This document shows positions 47,736 to 57,282 of a stretch of DNA of 62,000 bases, piece after piece. This DNA is from Glandiceps talaboti. Lineage: Eukaryota > Hemichordata > Enteropneusta > Spengelidae. The position numbers and the translations under genes are program-made. The stretch spans positions 11,554,276-11,616,275 of the forward strand of contig NC_135568.1 in assembly GCF_964340395.1 (NCBI RefSeq). The letters run 5' to 3'. The notes under the pieces are model-generated. The model worked only from the letters and a program-made list of their open reading frames with translations, did not search any database and was not told where the DNA came from. Numbering within the stretch: the first letter of the stretch is position 1; each line of letters begins with the position of its first letter.

Positions 47736-48190
47736 ATGGTAGATTTGAACATCTCAAATCAATCCTTTTTCAGGTTTCTACCACAAGCCTTTCTGACTTG
47801 ACAGTCACTTTGTGGTTGACACACGTATCTTATACCGTGAACTACATCATTTTTTGTTATCAATTTTGTCATTTTCCTGGCGATAATTATCAGAGAGAAT
47901 CTACGGCAAGAACAGCACTACTTCTTCATAAGTTTTACTCTGGCGAATCTTTTACAAGGAATCTGTTCTCTACCACTGATGCAGATTACGTTTATGACAA
48001 GTAACTTTTACACCAGTTTATTACCGTGTTTGTTCGGTATGATACCCGGTATTTCCTGTGTAAGTCTCGTCATTCTCAATATGTTAATATCTCTCTTCGG
48101 CGTCTGTTCGGCTACCTTCGGCGCATACACCCGAAGTCTTATTAGAAGACTTTTGATGCCAATGTTATATGTTCAACGTCCAGATTATCA
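47736..48190 (+). pseudogene. Array-family GPCR pseudogene, frameshifted and truncated
   Basis: The start ATGGTAGATTTG-AACATCTC matches functional starts with a short in-frame loss. The frame then shifts around 47790. LWLTHVSYTVNYIIF is followed by one extra T in the TTTTTTG run near 47852, shifting to CQFCHF-type shadow sequence. The original frame would continue LAIIIRENLRQEQHYFF and ANLLQGICSLPLMQITFMTS. Homology stops in TM3 after VILNML; the TM3 end and everything after it are missing, so DLYHK is absent. Confidence 0.92.
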
Positions 48191-48589
48191 ATAACGTAAA
48201 GCTGTTCCTTATTTTTATTTTCATGTCCATCAACTTTATATCAAATTAATTATAAAGTAACATGAATTTATTGAATCTTCAGCAAAAGTTCGAAAAATCA
48301 TTCTTAATCGTGTTCATTACCGGAAGCTATTAAAAATTACGAAACTCAAATTTCTGATTTAGCTCGTCTCTTCAAATACATAAATACAAAGAAGACAGAA
48401 AGACAATATTAAATTTCCAATTTTATCAGATGCATAGCGTTGATGTAACGTGATAAGCATTGATCACTTTTCTATACTAAGGTAGGAAAGAGAAATTAGT
48501 GGTAAAAAGTTATATAATTGAATGGTCAACAATGCAATTTGTCAGTTTGTCTCTTCAAAAAAACCTCATCAGATGGAACAATGTTATGA

Positions 48590-48778
48590 AACATCTTTAC
48601 ATAAATGCAGTCTGACTCCGGAGTTCATTTCGTATTTGAGACCTGCCCTATTAAATCAGGGTTTTACGATATAATGGTAGATTATAAAGCAAACTTTCTG
48701 AAATTAATTTTTGATTTAATAGTCACTCTCCTTTACTGGAAGATATCGAAAACACGCAACTCAAATTGCTTAATAATT
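48590..48778 (+). pseudogene. Promoter and start-codon relic of an array GPCR, body deleted
   Basis: ATCTTTACATAAATGCAG matches the TATA region of the functional genes. ATG at 48674 opens with M-V-D as in its paralogues, then passes directly into TTAATTTTTGATTTAATAGT, sequence that in the other units lies upstream of the next gene (49786, 55805, 57607). The receptor body has therefore been deleted between two array units, leaving a 37-codon frame. Confidence 0.8.
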
Positions 48779-48897
48779 AAGCAATAAACCACCCCCTTGG
48801 GATGGTATACCAAGAGGTTTTGACCAGTGAACGAAATATATTGAGTTCACTGGTCAAAACCGAGTGGTATACCTTCCCCAGGGGGTGGTTTATCGCT
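48779..48897. mobile_element. Small foldback element, ~55-bp arms
   Basis: The left arm AATAAACCACCCCCTTGGGA TGGTATACC...GGTTTTGACCAGTGAAC pairs with the right arm GTTCACTGGTCAAAACC...GGTATACCTTCCCCAGGGGG TGGTTTAT, around a loop of about 15 bases. It sits at the left edge of the insertion that interrupts the unit. Confidence 0.9.
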
Positions 48898-49769
48898 ATT
48901 ATATTATACTAGTATATTGAAAATATCGGAAACAAGATAAGAACTAACGTTTTCTCGTTTCATATGCGCCCCTGTGACTAATTTGCATAACACTAACGCT
49001 GCTTTCAAGACAGCTGATCTTGGCCTCAACGTGAACGTCGTGCAGCGACTGGATTTATTTTATCTGCTAGTCGTTTCTAGGGATAATCTGTACATTGATC
49101 GGCTAATTAAAAGTGCACAGTGATGAATAAACAACCTGTTTGACTCGAGGTATAAACTTGAAGTGGTTTATATAATACAGAGTGCTTCGATCGTTCCCGG
49201 CCGAATTCGCGACTCGGTGAAGTGACACTGATAGACAGGTTGATATTTACAATGTATTTATTTTACTGGAAGTTAAGTCAGTAGATTTTCGGGTTTGAGG
49301 ATTTCCCTCTCGGATTGATGACTGATACTCTAGGACAGGATCCCAGTCAAATTTCTATTTAGATTAATGGTATGTCGGCCAGTGTAAGCTCTTTCACTTG
49401 CTTCATTTTTATGACAGGACAGGCCAGGTCACCAATGTTTCTACTCCAGCCGCGCCGAGGCTGGGACCGCGACCGATGTCGTGCATGCCTAGTACACGTA
49501 GTAGGCGATGATTTGAACAAATACGCGATGACTGGGTTGCTTTCGAAGTTTCCTTCATAATTTCTCATAAAACATTGTCTCATTGAGAGAAAATCCTCCT
49601 CTGACAATTCGAAGAGTTCACTATCAGTATCACGGCTCAACGCTCGTAGACGAACAAAATTTGGACGCGTGCCAACTGTGCATTATCGCTCGTTTTAGAC
49701 GCGCTAGTTCGGTGTCTAGACCAATCAGATCTCTCGACTTGCGCCATCAATATACTGGTATAATATAAT
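48896..49769. mobile_element. Putative DNA transposon, ~870 bp, 23-bp TIRs
   Basis: TATTATATTATACTAGTATA TTG at 48896 is the near-perfect inverse of CAATATACTGGTATAATATA ATA ending at 49769. The array-unit sequence resumes right after it (ATCTGATTTAGA), so the whole 48779-49769 stretch is an insertion. The interior is more GC-rich than its surroundings. One minus-strand frame lies inside (next entry). The transposon class is not identified. Confidence 0.65.
49359..49640 (-). CDS. Unknown open frame inside the putative transposon
   Basis: A 93-codon frame opens with MSRDTDSELFELSEEDFLSM, passes through NYEGNFESNPVIAYLF and an Arg-rich RHARHRSRSQPRRGW, and ends KQVKELTLADIPLI. The acidic N-part and basic middle look protein-like and differ from the AT-rich surroundings. 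I do not recognise it. It may be the first exon of a transposon-encoded protein or of a captured host gene. Confidence 0.35.
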   Translation of the reverse strand: MSRDTDSELFELSEEDFLSMRQCFMRNYEGNFESNPVIAYLFKSSPTTCTRHARHRSRSQPRRGWSRNIGDLACPVIKMKQVKELTLADIPLI

Positions 49770-50136
49770 ATCTGATTTAGATCTGAAATTAATTTTTGAT
49801 TTAATAGTCACTCTCCTTTATAGGAAGAAATCAAATACACTAAACTCAAATTGCTTAATAATATCCTTCAAATACATATTTAATATAAAGAAGGTAGAAA
49901 AAAGGTTTTTAGTTTGCCATTGAATCAGCTGCCCAGTGTTAATGTAATATAATAAGAATTGATCACTTTCCCATACTACGGTACGAAAACGAAATTAGTC
50001 TTAAAACGTTTATATTGTTGTATTGTTACCAATTCAATTTGTCTGTGTAAAAAAGCAGAAAGTACTGCAGAAAACTCAATAAATGATACTTCTGTTATAC
50101 ATATAATTCGTGTTCAGCAATGTTATGAAACATCTT

Positions 50137-50143
50137 TATATAA
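50137..50143 (+). promoter_or_regulatory. TATA-like box, 76 nt before GPCR ATG
   Basis: TATATAA within ATCTTTATATAAATGCAG. The same box stands at the same distance in four other complete or open genes of the array. Confidence 0.7.
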
Positions 50144-50212
50144 ATGCAGTATCACTAAGAAGTACATTTCGTATTTGAGACCTGCACTGTCAAATCGTCG
50201 TTTTACGATATA

Positions 50213-51214
50213 ATGGTAGATTTTAAGATGAACATCTCAAACCAATCCATTTCTCAACTTTCTACCATCGACCTGTCTTACTTGACAGTCAATTTGTGGT
50301 TGACAGACTTAACTTACATTTTAAACTACATCATTTTTGGTATCAATTTTGTCATTTTGCTGGCGATAATTGCCAGAGAGAACCTACGGCAGGAACAGCA
50401 TTACTTCTTCATAAGTTTTACACTGGCGAATCTTTTGCAAGGAATGTGTGCTCTACCACTGATGGAAATTATTCATATGACAAATAACGTGTACACTAAT
50501 TCGATATCTTGCGTGTTAATCCGTATGATACCTTTATACTGTTTATGTATAGTTATGCTTAACATGGTAGTCTGGACATGTGATTTGTATCACAAGATAT
50601 TTTACCCATTTCATCATCAACGTACAATGGCAAAGAAGACGCTGCTTCTGTTGATCATAGCTGCCGTTTGGACGTTGCCGCTGATCTTCACCATGTCACC
50701 AGGATTGGGATGGAAGCACAGCGATGGAGTCCCATCGTTACCTTACTTTGGTTGTATTCCGAAGATGATGATTACTAAAAATTTCGTAAAAAATCTTATT
50801 CGAGTTTTTATGTATCCATGTTTTAGTATCCTCATCGGAGCAAATTTTCGAATTATCTGCCAAGCCAAGAAGAACGCCATGAAGATACAGGGCACACGAT
50901 GGGCATGTTCTCGGGGGCAACAAGGCCATAATAATAGTCAAAGTCAACTCAACAACTACAAGGCGGGAAGGAAGAGTACTATTAGTCTTGTATTCATAGT
51001 TCTGATTATTGTGTTTTGCTGGTCACCTCTAATAATTATGATGGAAATGACGCAAATACATAGAAATTCACTAAGGACAATGGCGATATTAATATCTGTG
51101 ATTTCATTTTCTATAAGTCTTTCATCTCTCGGACCATTAACGTATATCCTGCGACATGCAGAGTTCAGAGAAGGCATCAAACATGTCCTTATGAAGGTAA
51201 AATTTTGGCAGTGA
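50213..51214 (+). CDS. Single-exon class A GPCR of the array family
   Basis: An intact 333-residue frame. It starts MVDFKMNISNQSISQLSTID; the alternative start at the sixth codon (MNISNQS) is equally possible. TM2 is FTLANLLQG, TM3 end WTCDLYHKIFYPFHHQR, TM4 VWTLPLIFTMSPGLGWKH, ECL2 GVPSLPYFGCIP, ICL3 NNYKAGRKSTISLVFI, TM6 FCWSPLIIMME, ECL3 MTQIHRNSLRTM, TM7 LGPLTYILRHAEFREG. Its C-terminal half and 3' flank pair with those of the gene at 58042. It heads the block of tandem head-to-tail units. A membrane receptor of unknown ligand. Confidence 0.95.
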   Translation: MVDFKMNISNQSISQLSTIDLSYLTVNLWLTDLTYILNYIIFGINFVILLAIIARENLRQEQHYFFISFTLANLLQGMCALPLMEIIHMTNNVYTNSISCVLIRMIPLYCLCIVMLNMVVWTCDLYHKIFYPFHHQRTMAKKTLLLLIIAAVWTLPLIFTMSPGLGWKHSDGVPSLPYFGCIPKMMITKNFVKNLIRVFMYPCFSILIGANFRIICQAKKNAMKIQGTRWACSRGQQGHNNSQSQLNNYKAGRKSTISLVFIVLIIVFCWSPLIIMMEMTQIHRNSLRTMAILISVISFSISLSSLGPLTYILRHAEFREGIKHVLMKVKFWQ

Positions 51215-51530
51215 TCCTTTCAGGTGACTTTATCATATCTACTACAACAATATGTAATTGTAGTATTCTCGATACTTTCATTTCCTGGTCAATCAAAAGT
51301 TTAACATCGCGATCTTTCCTCTCCAACCTGGTCCACTGGCATAAGATTCATGTGCATGGATATTCTTGTGAATGCATTTGGTGTTAACGGTATCAACTAC
51401 AATTATGTCATTAATGTCTTAATAGATGTAACTGGAACGTGTTTTTTGAAAATATTTTGTCATTTTGTTCTGTATTTAAAGTAACATATTTTCAAGTTGC
51501 CATGTTCAATAACTTAAGCATAATATAGTA
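51215..51530. other. 3' flank of the GPCR, duplicated at 59050
   Basis: TTTCCTCTCCAACCTGGTCC, AAGATTCATGTGC, ATTTTGTCATTTTGTTCTGT and TTTCAAGTTGCCATGTTCAA recur at 59050-59290, so the flank was copied with the gene. Confidence 0.85.
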
Positions 51531-51533
51531 CAT

Positions 51534-51825
51534 ACTGAAGAGTATTGCATCATCTATGGGTAAACGTCTTTTTGTAGATGTATACACGATAAATGAAATC
51601 AATTCATTTTAGGGTCCGCACTCAAAAATCTGCACCTTCAACGGCGATCACGATACAATCTATTTCTGGATAATGTCGACTACTGATTATTGGTATATTA
51701 ATAATTTTCAGTGAATATATTGTGGTTTTCTGATCGAAAATGATACACCAGTAACAAGTTGCAACTTGTACAGTTTTAACATAATAACAACTTGAAACCG
51801 ATATTTCGCTCACGATTGGAACTTC
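51534..51825 (+). repeat. Dispersed ~300-bp repeat, copy 3
   Basis: Shares the block order of the copy at 27402, including CTGAAGAGTATTGCATCATC, TGTATACACGA, GGGTCCGCACTC, TGGATAATGTCGAC, AATATATTGTGGTTTTCTGA and ATATTTCGCTCA. It was duplicated with the gene unit, giving copy 4 at 59294. Confidence 0.85.
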
Positions 51826-52748
51826 TCAAGATTGAAACGTTTTACAGATAATATTGACCAGATATTCAAATATTTAAATGGATGTCCAGATTTTACAACA
51901 CTAATCTGACCGTGTGATACCTATTTTACATCAACGTACTTTTTTATAAGTCAAATTGAACTGTGATAAGTAAGAACATTGTTGATAACAAGTTTACAGT
52001 GACGTAGTACACATCAATAGATATCGTGTGATTGGTTTAGTTTACAGTGACGTAGTACACATCAATAGTTATCGTGTGATTGGTTCAGTTTACAGTGACG
52101 TAGTACACATCAATAGTTATCGTGTGATTGGTTCAGTTTACAGTGACGTAGTACACATCAATAGCTATCGTGTGATTGGTTGAATTTCTCAATCTTTGTA
52201 CCTGTATTTGTATTGTGAATAACAGCAGAGATTATATAGATAAAATAAATTATTGTGGATATTAACTATTCGTTGGACTCTCTTATTTTATTACAGCAAA
52301 CGACACCATGTAGCATGTTAAAATAAAAATAGTTTGATCTTTGTGAAGGGGGGGGGGGGTAGCTGTAGGTAAATGTCATAAACTACATAGAGTAAGGACC
52401 AAACGTTATTGCTACATATCGGTCCTTATGACCAACAGTCATTTTCCCTTAATTTCACACTTTCCAAATTCCAAGTTTTACACTCTGTATATATGCATGT
52501 GTCATCTCACGGACGGACCTTTGAGAATCATATATCAGTCCATAATTACATATCAGGTATTTGCCCCTGGTCCCAGTTACTTTCATTCAAATGTGATGAT
52601 AGACATGTCTCAGACGACTATACCAAAGGTCTGGTACATAACTAAATTCAGGTCGAAATCATTTGATTTCACATGTGATGACATTGAACTCAGACCACCT
52701 ACAGTTTGCCTCGTTGTCGTTTGACCTATACTGCTATCTCAACTGTTA
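51826..52748. other. Segment missing from the sister unit
   Basis: This ~920-bp stretch contains the 48-bp minisatellite and short frames without motifs (52409-52724). The duplicate at 59.6 kb jumps from ACTTGAAAACCGATAT directly to GTATGAGAAAGTAGATGCC, so the segment was lost there. Confidence 0.75.
51993..52184. repeat. 48-bp tandem repeat, 4 copies
   Basis: Units of 48 bases, TTTACAGTGACGTAGTACAC then ATCAATAGTTATCGTGTGAT and TGGTTCAG, begin at about 51993, 52041, 52089 and 52137, almost identical. Confidence 0.95.
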
Positions 52749-52875
52749 AATGTATGAGAAAGTAGATGCCACAATGCGATCATGTACATTCGTTATCTGG
52801 TGCCTTTCTTTTCTTTGTCTTCATAAATCAAACTCAGTCCCAATTTCCTGTATAATAACATTCTCCTCTATGTCA

Positions 52876-52922
52876 CAGATGGTATGGGGTGGGGTGGGGT
52901 GGGGTGGGGGTGGGGATGGGGG
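52876..52922. repeat. GGGGT-rich simple repeat
   Basis: Five or so GGGGTGG units. The same position in the sister unit (59734-59765) has a shorter GGGGTGGGG tract. A separate 11-G run is at 52349-52360. Confidence 0.9.
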
Positions 52923-53295
52923 TACAGTTTTGGTGGCAAGGAGTATTTTCGTAACTCGTAATAAACTCTTTCCTTAGTCGTAAAATATAAACTACAACAA
53001 TACAAAGATTACGTTTCATACCAAAATTCGTGTTTTTTTCTCTCAATCGGTGGCAGACTACAATCATAGTAAACGTTGGTGGCGTTTTTGTAATATACGT
53101 GTGTATGAAACCAAGAGTGGAAAAACAACAAAGTAGCGTCACCAATGAGAGTGTCCAATAATTATATTGTAGGCACATTTCTAGTCGTAAGCGAGCGAGC
53201 GAAAGGTTCTTTATCACGTAGCATGGAATGTTGTGGACACATGTATTACTATGTGACATTCTCAATCATCGTTGATTGACACAACACTAGAAAAC

Positions 53296-53650
53296 ACTTG
53301 TATCTCCTATGTTTGAACATGACGAACTTTTATGTACCATGGCGCGATTTATTAATGTCCCCCAATGCTGGTGACTTCAGTACTCTCCAATCTGTATGTA
53401 TAAACCCATCTTCACCACATTTCTTCTCCGACGTTTTGTTTATCCGTGTTATTGTGTCGTGATTGGTGAAAATCTTCAACTATCTATCAAGTCAAGAAGA
53501 CTAAAGTGAAAATTCAAAAATCTGGAATCAAGAAAACGATCACGTCGTGTTAGAAATAACAATAAGGCGGGAAGAAAGGGCACAACAAGTCTCGTTTTAA
53601 TAATTTATATATTTTTGTTGATCAACCTCCTATTGAAGTAATGGAATGTT
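53296..53650 (+). pseudogene. Array-family GPCR relic (TM4/5 and TM6 pieces)
   Basis: From 53341 the plus strand encodes RDLLMSPNAGDF, then, after a one-base deletion relative to the relic at 60184, KPIFTTFLLRRFVYPCYC, VVIGENLQ, SIKSRR. Near 53560, NKAGRKGTTSLVLII corresponds to the ICL3-TM6 block. TM1-TM4 are missing and replaced by a short segment (53296-53335, TCTCCTATGTTTGAACATGA) that also occurs at 60145 and, diverged, at 36885. Stops and frameshifts make it non-functional. Confidence 0.9.
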
Positions 53651-54390
53651 TTACCCTGGGTGCAAGACTAGTTGACTCTGGGTATATATTTAATATAAGA
53701 TGGTATAATAAATAGTGTAACGATGTCATAAAAGAACACATCAGTCTTACTAAAATCAATATGCTGTCTCCGAGTTTTCTAATTGCACTGACAAAACTGA
53801 CAGTAATTGACAACGATGGGTTTTGATGGCATCAACTGTTTTTTTTATTAATGTGTCAACTTTCAACAGATTAAAAGAAAGGACAATGCCACATTGGTTC
53901 ATTTTTGACAATAAAGTTTGCCCCAGATCATTTTAGAATTTATTTTGCGCGAAATTCAATCGATCTAACAACTTTTAAAAACTTCATTATAGAGGTAAAC
54001 AAAATACGACAGAAAGTCATAAATTTACAAAATCTAGTCAGTGAATACTACCTCATTTAGTTCGTTTGTATAGAAAATTTTCAGGCGCCCTTTTAAAAAA
54101 TATACAAAGCAGACAACAAAACCGGTTTAAATTTCTGGTTTTACCAGAAGCACTGAACGACTACAATGTGATAAATATTGATCCCTTTCCTGTATAAAAG
54201 GAGGGAAAGGTTGGGAATCATAAAGTTTATGTTATTGCGTGGATACCATGTTGTATGTATATAGAAAAAGTAAATGGTATTGACGAAATGTCAATATATA
54301 CACACACGAGATTATTAATGAATGTGTTTCTGTATATTTCGCTTGTACATATACTGTATTATTCGTAGTCAACAATAAAACGAAATACCT
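53651..54390. other. Upstream intergenic part of the unit of the GPCR at 54468
   Basis: TTGACAAAACTGACAGTAAT, TTTGCCCCAGATCATTTTAG, TTGATCCCTTTCCTGTATAA and AACAATAAAACGAAA recur in order at 60590-61180. Confidence 0.85.
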
Positions 54391-54391
54391 T

Positions 54392-54398
54392 TATATAG
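54392..54398 (+). promoter_or_regulatory. TATA-like box, 76 nt before GPCR ATG
   Basis: TATATAG within ACCTTTATATAGATACAG, the second promoter subtype, shared with 61189-61195. Confidence 0.65.
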
Positions 54399-54467
54399 AT
54401 ACAGTAGTACTGGGGAGTGCATTCAAAGCTGAGACATTCTCTGTTAAATCATCATTTGCTAGGTGTA

Positions 54468-55478
54468 ATGATAGATTTGAAGATGAACATCTCTAACCAG
54501 TCGATTTCTCAGTTTCCTATTACCCGTTCCGACTTGTCAGTCAATTTGTGGTTGACAGACGTAACTTACATGTTAAACTACGTCATTTTTGGTATCAATT
54601 TTGTCATTTTGCTGGCGATAATTCTCAGAGAGAATCTACGGCAAGAACAGCACTACTTCTTCACAAGTTTTACTCTGGCGAATCTTTTGCAAGGAATCTG
54701 TTCTCTACCACTGATGGAGATTACGTTTATGACGAGTAACGTGTACACCAGTTTGATATATTGTTTGTTAATCGGTATGATACCTTTATACTGTGTATGT
54801 ATTGTCATGCTTAACATGGTAGTATGGACATGTGATTTGTATCACAAGATATTTTATCCATTTCATCATCAACGTACAATGGCAAAGAAAACACCACTTC
54901 TGTTGATCATAGCTGCCGTTTGGACGTTGCCGCTGATCTTCACCATGTCACCAGGATTTGGATGGAATTACTTGTTGGACAGCCCCTCGGCACCTTCTTT
55001 TTGGTGTATTCCGAGACAAATGATTGCTGAAAGTTTCATACAAGCTCTTCTGCGAGGTTTTATGTATCCATGTTTTAGTATCCTCATTGGAGCAAATCTT
55101 CGAATTATATACCAAGCCAAGAAGAATGCGATGAAGATACAGGACACACGATGGGCATGTTCTCGGGGGCAACAAGGCCATGATAATAATCAAAGTCAAC
55201 TCAACAACTACAAGGCGGGAAGGAAGAGTACTATTAGTCTCATTTTCATAGTTCTGATTATTGTGTTTTGCTGGTCACCTCTAATAATTATGATGGAAAT
55301 GACACTAGAACCTCCTGGTTCACCTGAACAGTCACTCAAGACAATGGCGATATTAATATCTGTGATTTCATTTTCTCTAAGTCTTTCATCTCTCGGACCA
55401 TTAACGTATATCCTACGACATGCTGAATTCAGAGAAGGCATCAAACACGTCTTTCTGAAGATAAAATTTTGGCAGTGA
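54468..55478 (+). CDS. Single-exon class A GPCR of the array family
   Basis: The start is set at ATG 54468 (MIDLKMNISNQS), as in its paralogues; the open frame extends 17 codons further upstream but without an ATG. 336 residues. Landmarks: FGINFVILLAI, FTLANLLQG, WTCDLYHKIFYPFHHQR, PGFGWNYLLDSPSAPSFWCIP (ECL2), NNYKAGRKSTISLIFI, FCWSPLIIMME, ECL3 LEPPGSPEQSLKT, LGPLTYILRHAEFREG. The half from ECL2 onward is nearly identical to that of the gene at 56263, including the 3' flank. Ligand unknown. Confidence 0.95.
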   Translation: MIDLKMNISNQSISQFPITRSDLSVNLWLTDVTYMLNYVIFGINFVILLAIILRENLRQEQHYFFTSFTLANLLQGICSLPLMEITFMTSNVYTSLIYCLLIGMIPLYCVCIVMLNMVVWTCDLYHKIFYPFHHQRTMAKKTPLLLIIAAVWTLPLIFTMSPGFGWNYLLDSPSAPSFWCIPRQMIAESFIQALLRGFMYPCFSILIGANLRIIYQAKKNAMKIQDTRWACSRGQQGHDNNQSQLNNYKAGRKSTISLIFIVLIIVFCWSPLIIMMEMTLEPPGSPEQSLKTMAILISVISFSLSLSSLGPLTYILRHAEFREGIKHVFLKIKFWQ

Positions 55479-56186
55479 AGATTTCAACCGTATTGATTCT
55501 TTGCTCACAAATTCCCACATAGACCACAATGGTATCATAAAGATAACAAACTGTTCTTAATCAGTAAGCTGTCACTGAGTTTTATAATTGCGTTGACAAA
55601 GTTGACAATAATTCCAAAATAGGGTATTTGGTGACTGGTTTTTCATCAACTTGTCATTTTTCGGCATGTTCAAACAAAGACGATACAATACACACATAAT
55701 GTTCTACTTTGTTTTACTTTTTATACTAAACTTTACCCGATAACATTTTAGAATTTCTTTTGGGCAAAATTCAATCGATTAATACGTGAATATAATAACA
55801 TTTCGTAAATTAATTTTTGATTTAATAGTCACTCCCCTTTACTGGAAGATATCGAAAACACGAAACTCAAATTGCTTAATGATATCTGATTTAAATCGTC
55901 TAGAAAAGAAATATCCTTCAAATACATATTTAATATAAAGAAGGCAGAAAAAAGGTTTTTAGTTTACAATTATATCAGTTGCCCAGTGTTAATGTAATAT
56001 AATAAGAATTGATCACTTTCCTATACTATGGTACGAAAACGAAATTAGTCTTAAAACGTTTATATTGTTGTATGGTTACCAATTCAATTTGTCTGTTTAA
56101 AAAAGAAGAAGGTACTGCAGAAAATTCAATAAATGATACTTTTGTTATACATATAATTCGTGATCAACAATGTTATGAAACATCTT
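55479..56186. other. Intergenic unit DNA between array genes
   Basis: 55479-55800 is nearly identical to 57283-57605. 55804-56186 matches 49786-50136 and 57605-57965. No other gene; the 84-codon frame at 56009-56263 (and its twin at 49959) is leader sequence. Confidence 0.85.
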
Positions 56187-56193
56187 TATATAA
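56187..56193 (+). promoter_or_regulatory. TATA-like box, 76 nt before GPCR ATG
   Basis: TATATAA within ATCTTTATATAAATGCAG, identical in context to the box at 50137. Confidence 0.7.
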
Positions 56194-56262
56194 ATGCAGT
56201 ATCACTAAGAAGTACATTTCGTATTTGAGACGTGCACTGTCAAATCATCGTTTTACGATATA

Positions 56263-57282
56263 ATGGTAGATTTGAAGATGAACATCTCAAACCAATCCAT
56301 TTCTCAACTTTCTACCGTTGACCTTTCTGACTTCACAGTCAATCTTAATTTTTGGTTGACAGACTTATCTTATATCGTAAACTACGTCATTTTTGGTATC
56401 AATTTTGTCATTTTGCTGGCGATAATTGTCAGAGAGAACCTACGGCAGGAACAGCACTACTTCTTCATAAGTTTTACACTGGCGAATCTTTTAAATGGAA
56501 TTTGTGCTTTACCACTGCTGGAGATTACGTATATGACAAATAACGTGTACACCAGTTTGATTTCGTGTTTGTTAATCTGTATGATACCAATATACTGTGG
56601 GTGTATCGTCCTTCTTAATATGGTAGTCTGGACATGTGATTTGTATCACAAGATATTTTACCCATTTCATCATCAACGTACAATGGCAAAGAAGACACCA
56701 CTTCTGTTGATCATAGCTGCCGTTTGGACGTTGCCGCTGATCTTCACCATGACACCAGGATTTGGATGGAATTACTTGTTGGACAGCCCCTCGGCACCTT
56801 CTTTTTGGTGTATTCCGAGACTAATGATTACTGGAAGTTTCGTACAAGCTCTTCTGCGAGGTTTTATGTATCCATGTTTTAGCACCCTCGTTGGAGCAAA
56901 TCTTCGAATTATATACCAAGCCAAGAAGAATGCGATGAAGATACAGGACACACGATGGGCATGTTCTCGGGGGCAACAAGGCCATGATAATAATCAAAGT
57001 CAACTCAACAACTACAAGGCGGGAAGGAAGAGTACCATTAGTCTCATTTTCATAGTTCTGATTATTGTGTTTTGCTGGTCACCTCTAATAATTATGATGG
57101 AAATGACACTAGAACCTCCTGGTTCACCTGAACAGTCACTCAAGACAATGGCGATATTAATATCTGTGATTTCATTTTCTCTAAGTCTTTCATCTCTTGG
57201 CCCATTAACGTATATCCTACGACATGCAGAGTTCAGAGAAGGCATCAAACACGTCTTTCTGAAGATAAAATTTTGGCAGTGA
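56263..57282 (+). CDS. Single-exon class A GPCR, mosaic member of the array
   Basis: An intact 339-residue frame starting MVDLKMNISNQS. From the start through TM4 it is almost identical to the gene at 58042 (SDFTVNLNFWLTDLSYIVNY, ANLLNGICALPLLEITYMTN). From ECL2 onward it is almost identical to the gene at 54468 (NYLLDSPSAPSFWCIP, LEPPGSPEQSLKT, FLKIKFWQ), and the 3' flank follows the 54468 type. This is what an unequal crossover or a long conversion tract would leave. TM3 end, ICL3 and TM7 motifs are those of the family. The long frame and the absence of stops suggest it is functional. Confidence 0.95.
   Translation: MVDLKMNISNQSISQLSTVDLSDFTVNLNFWLTDLSYIVNYVIFGINFVILLAIIVRENLRQEQHYFFISFTLANLLNGICALPLLEITYMTNNVYTSLISCLLICMIPIYCGCIVLLNMVVWTCDLYHKIFYPFHHQRTMAKKTPLLLIIAAVWTLPLIFTMTPGFGWNYLLDSPSAPSFWCIPRLMITGSFVQALLRGFMYPCFSTLVGANLRIIYQAKKNAMKIQDTRWACSRGQQGHDNNQSQLNNYKAGRKSTISLIFIVLIIVFCWSPLIIMMEMTLEPPGSPEQSLKTMAILISVISFSLSLSSLGPLTYILRHAEFREGIKHVFLKIKFWQ

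Noticed and set aside
49959-50213. 84-codon frame before the GPCR start, repeated at 56009
   Set aside because: It spans the TATA box and leader; its conservation follows from unit duplication, and its sequence has no domain.
50296-50487. 63-codon frames (MVDRLNLHFK type) recurring in each receptor gene
   Set aside because: The same +1-frame shadow appears in every paralogue because the DNA is conserved; it is not an independent overlapping gene.
54417-54467. N-terminal extension of the GPCR at 54468
   Set aside because: The frame is open but begins with GTG, and the paralogues start at the aligned ATG 76 bases after the TATA box.
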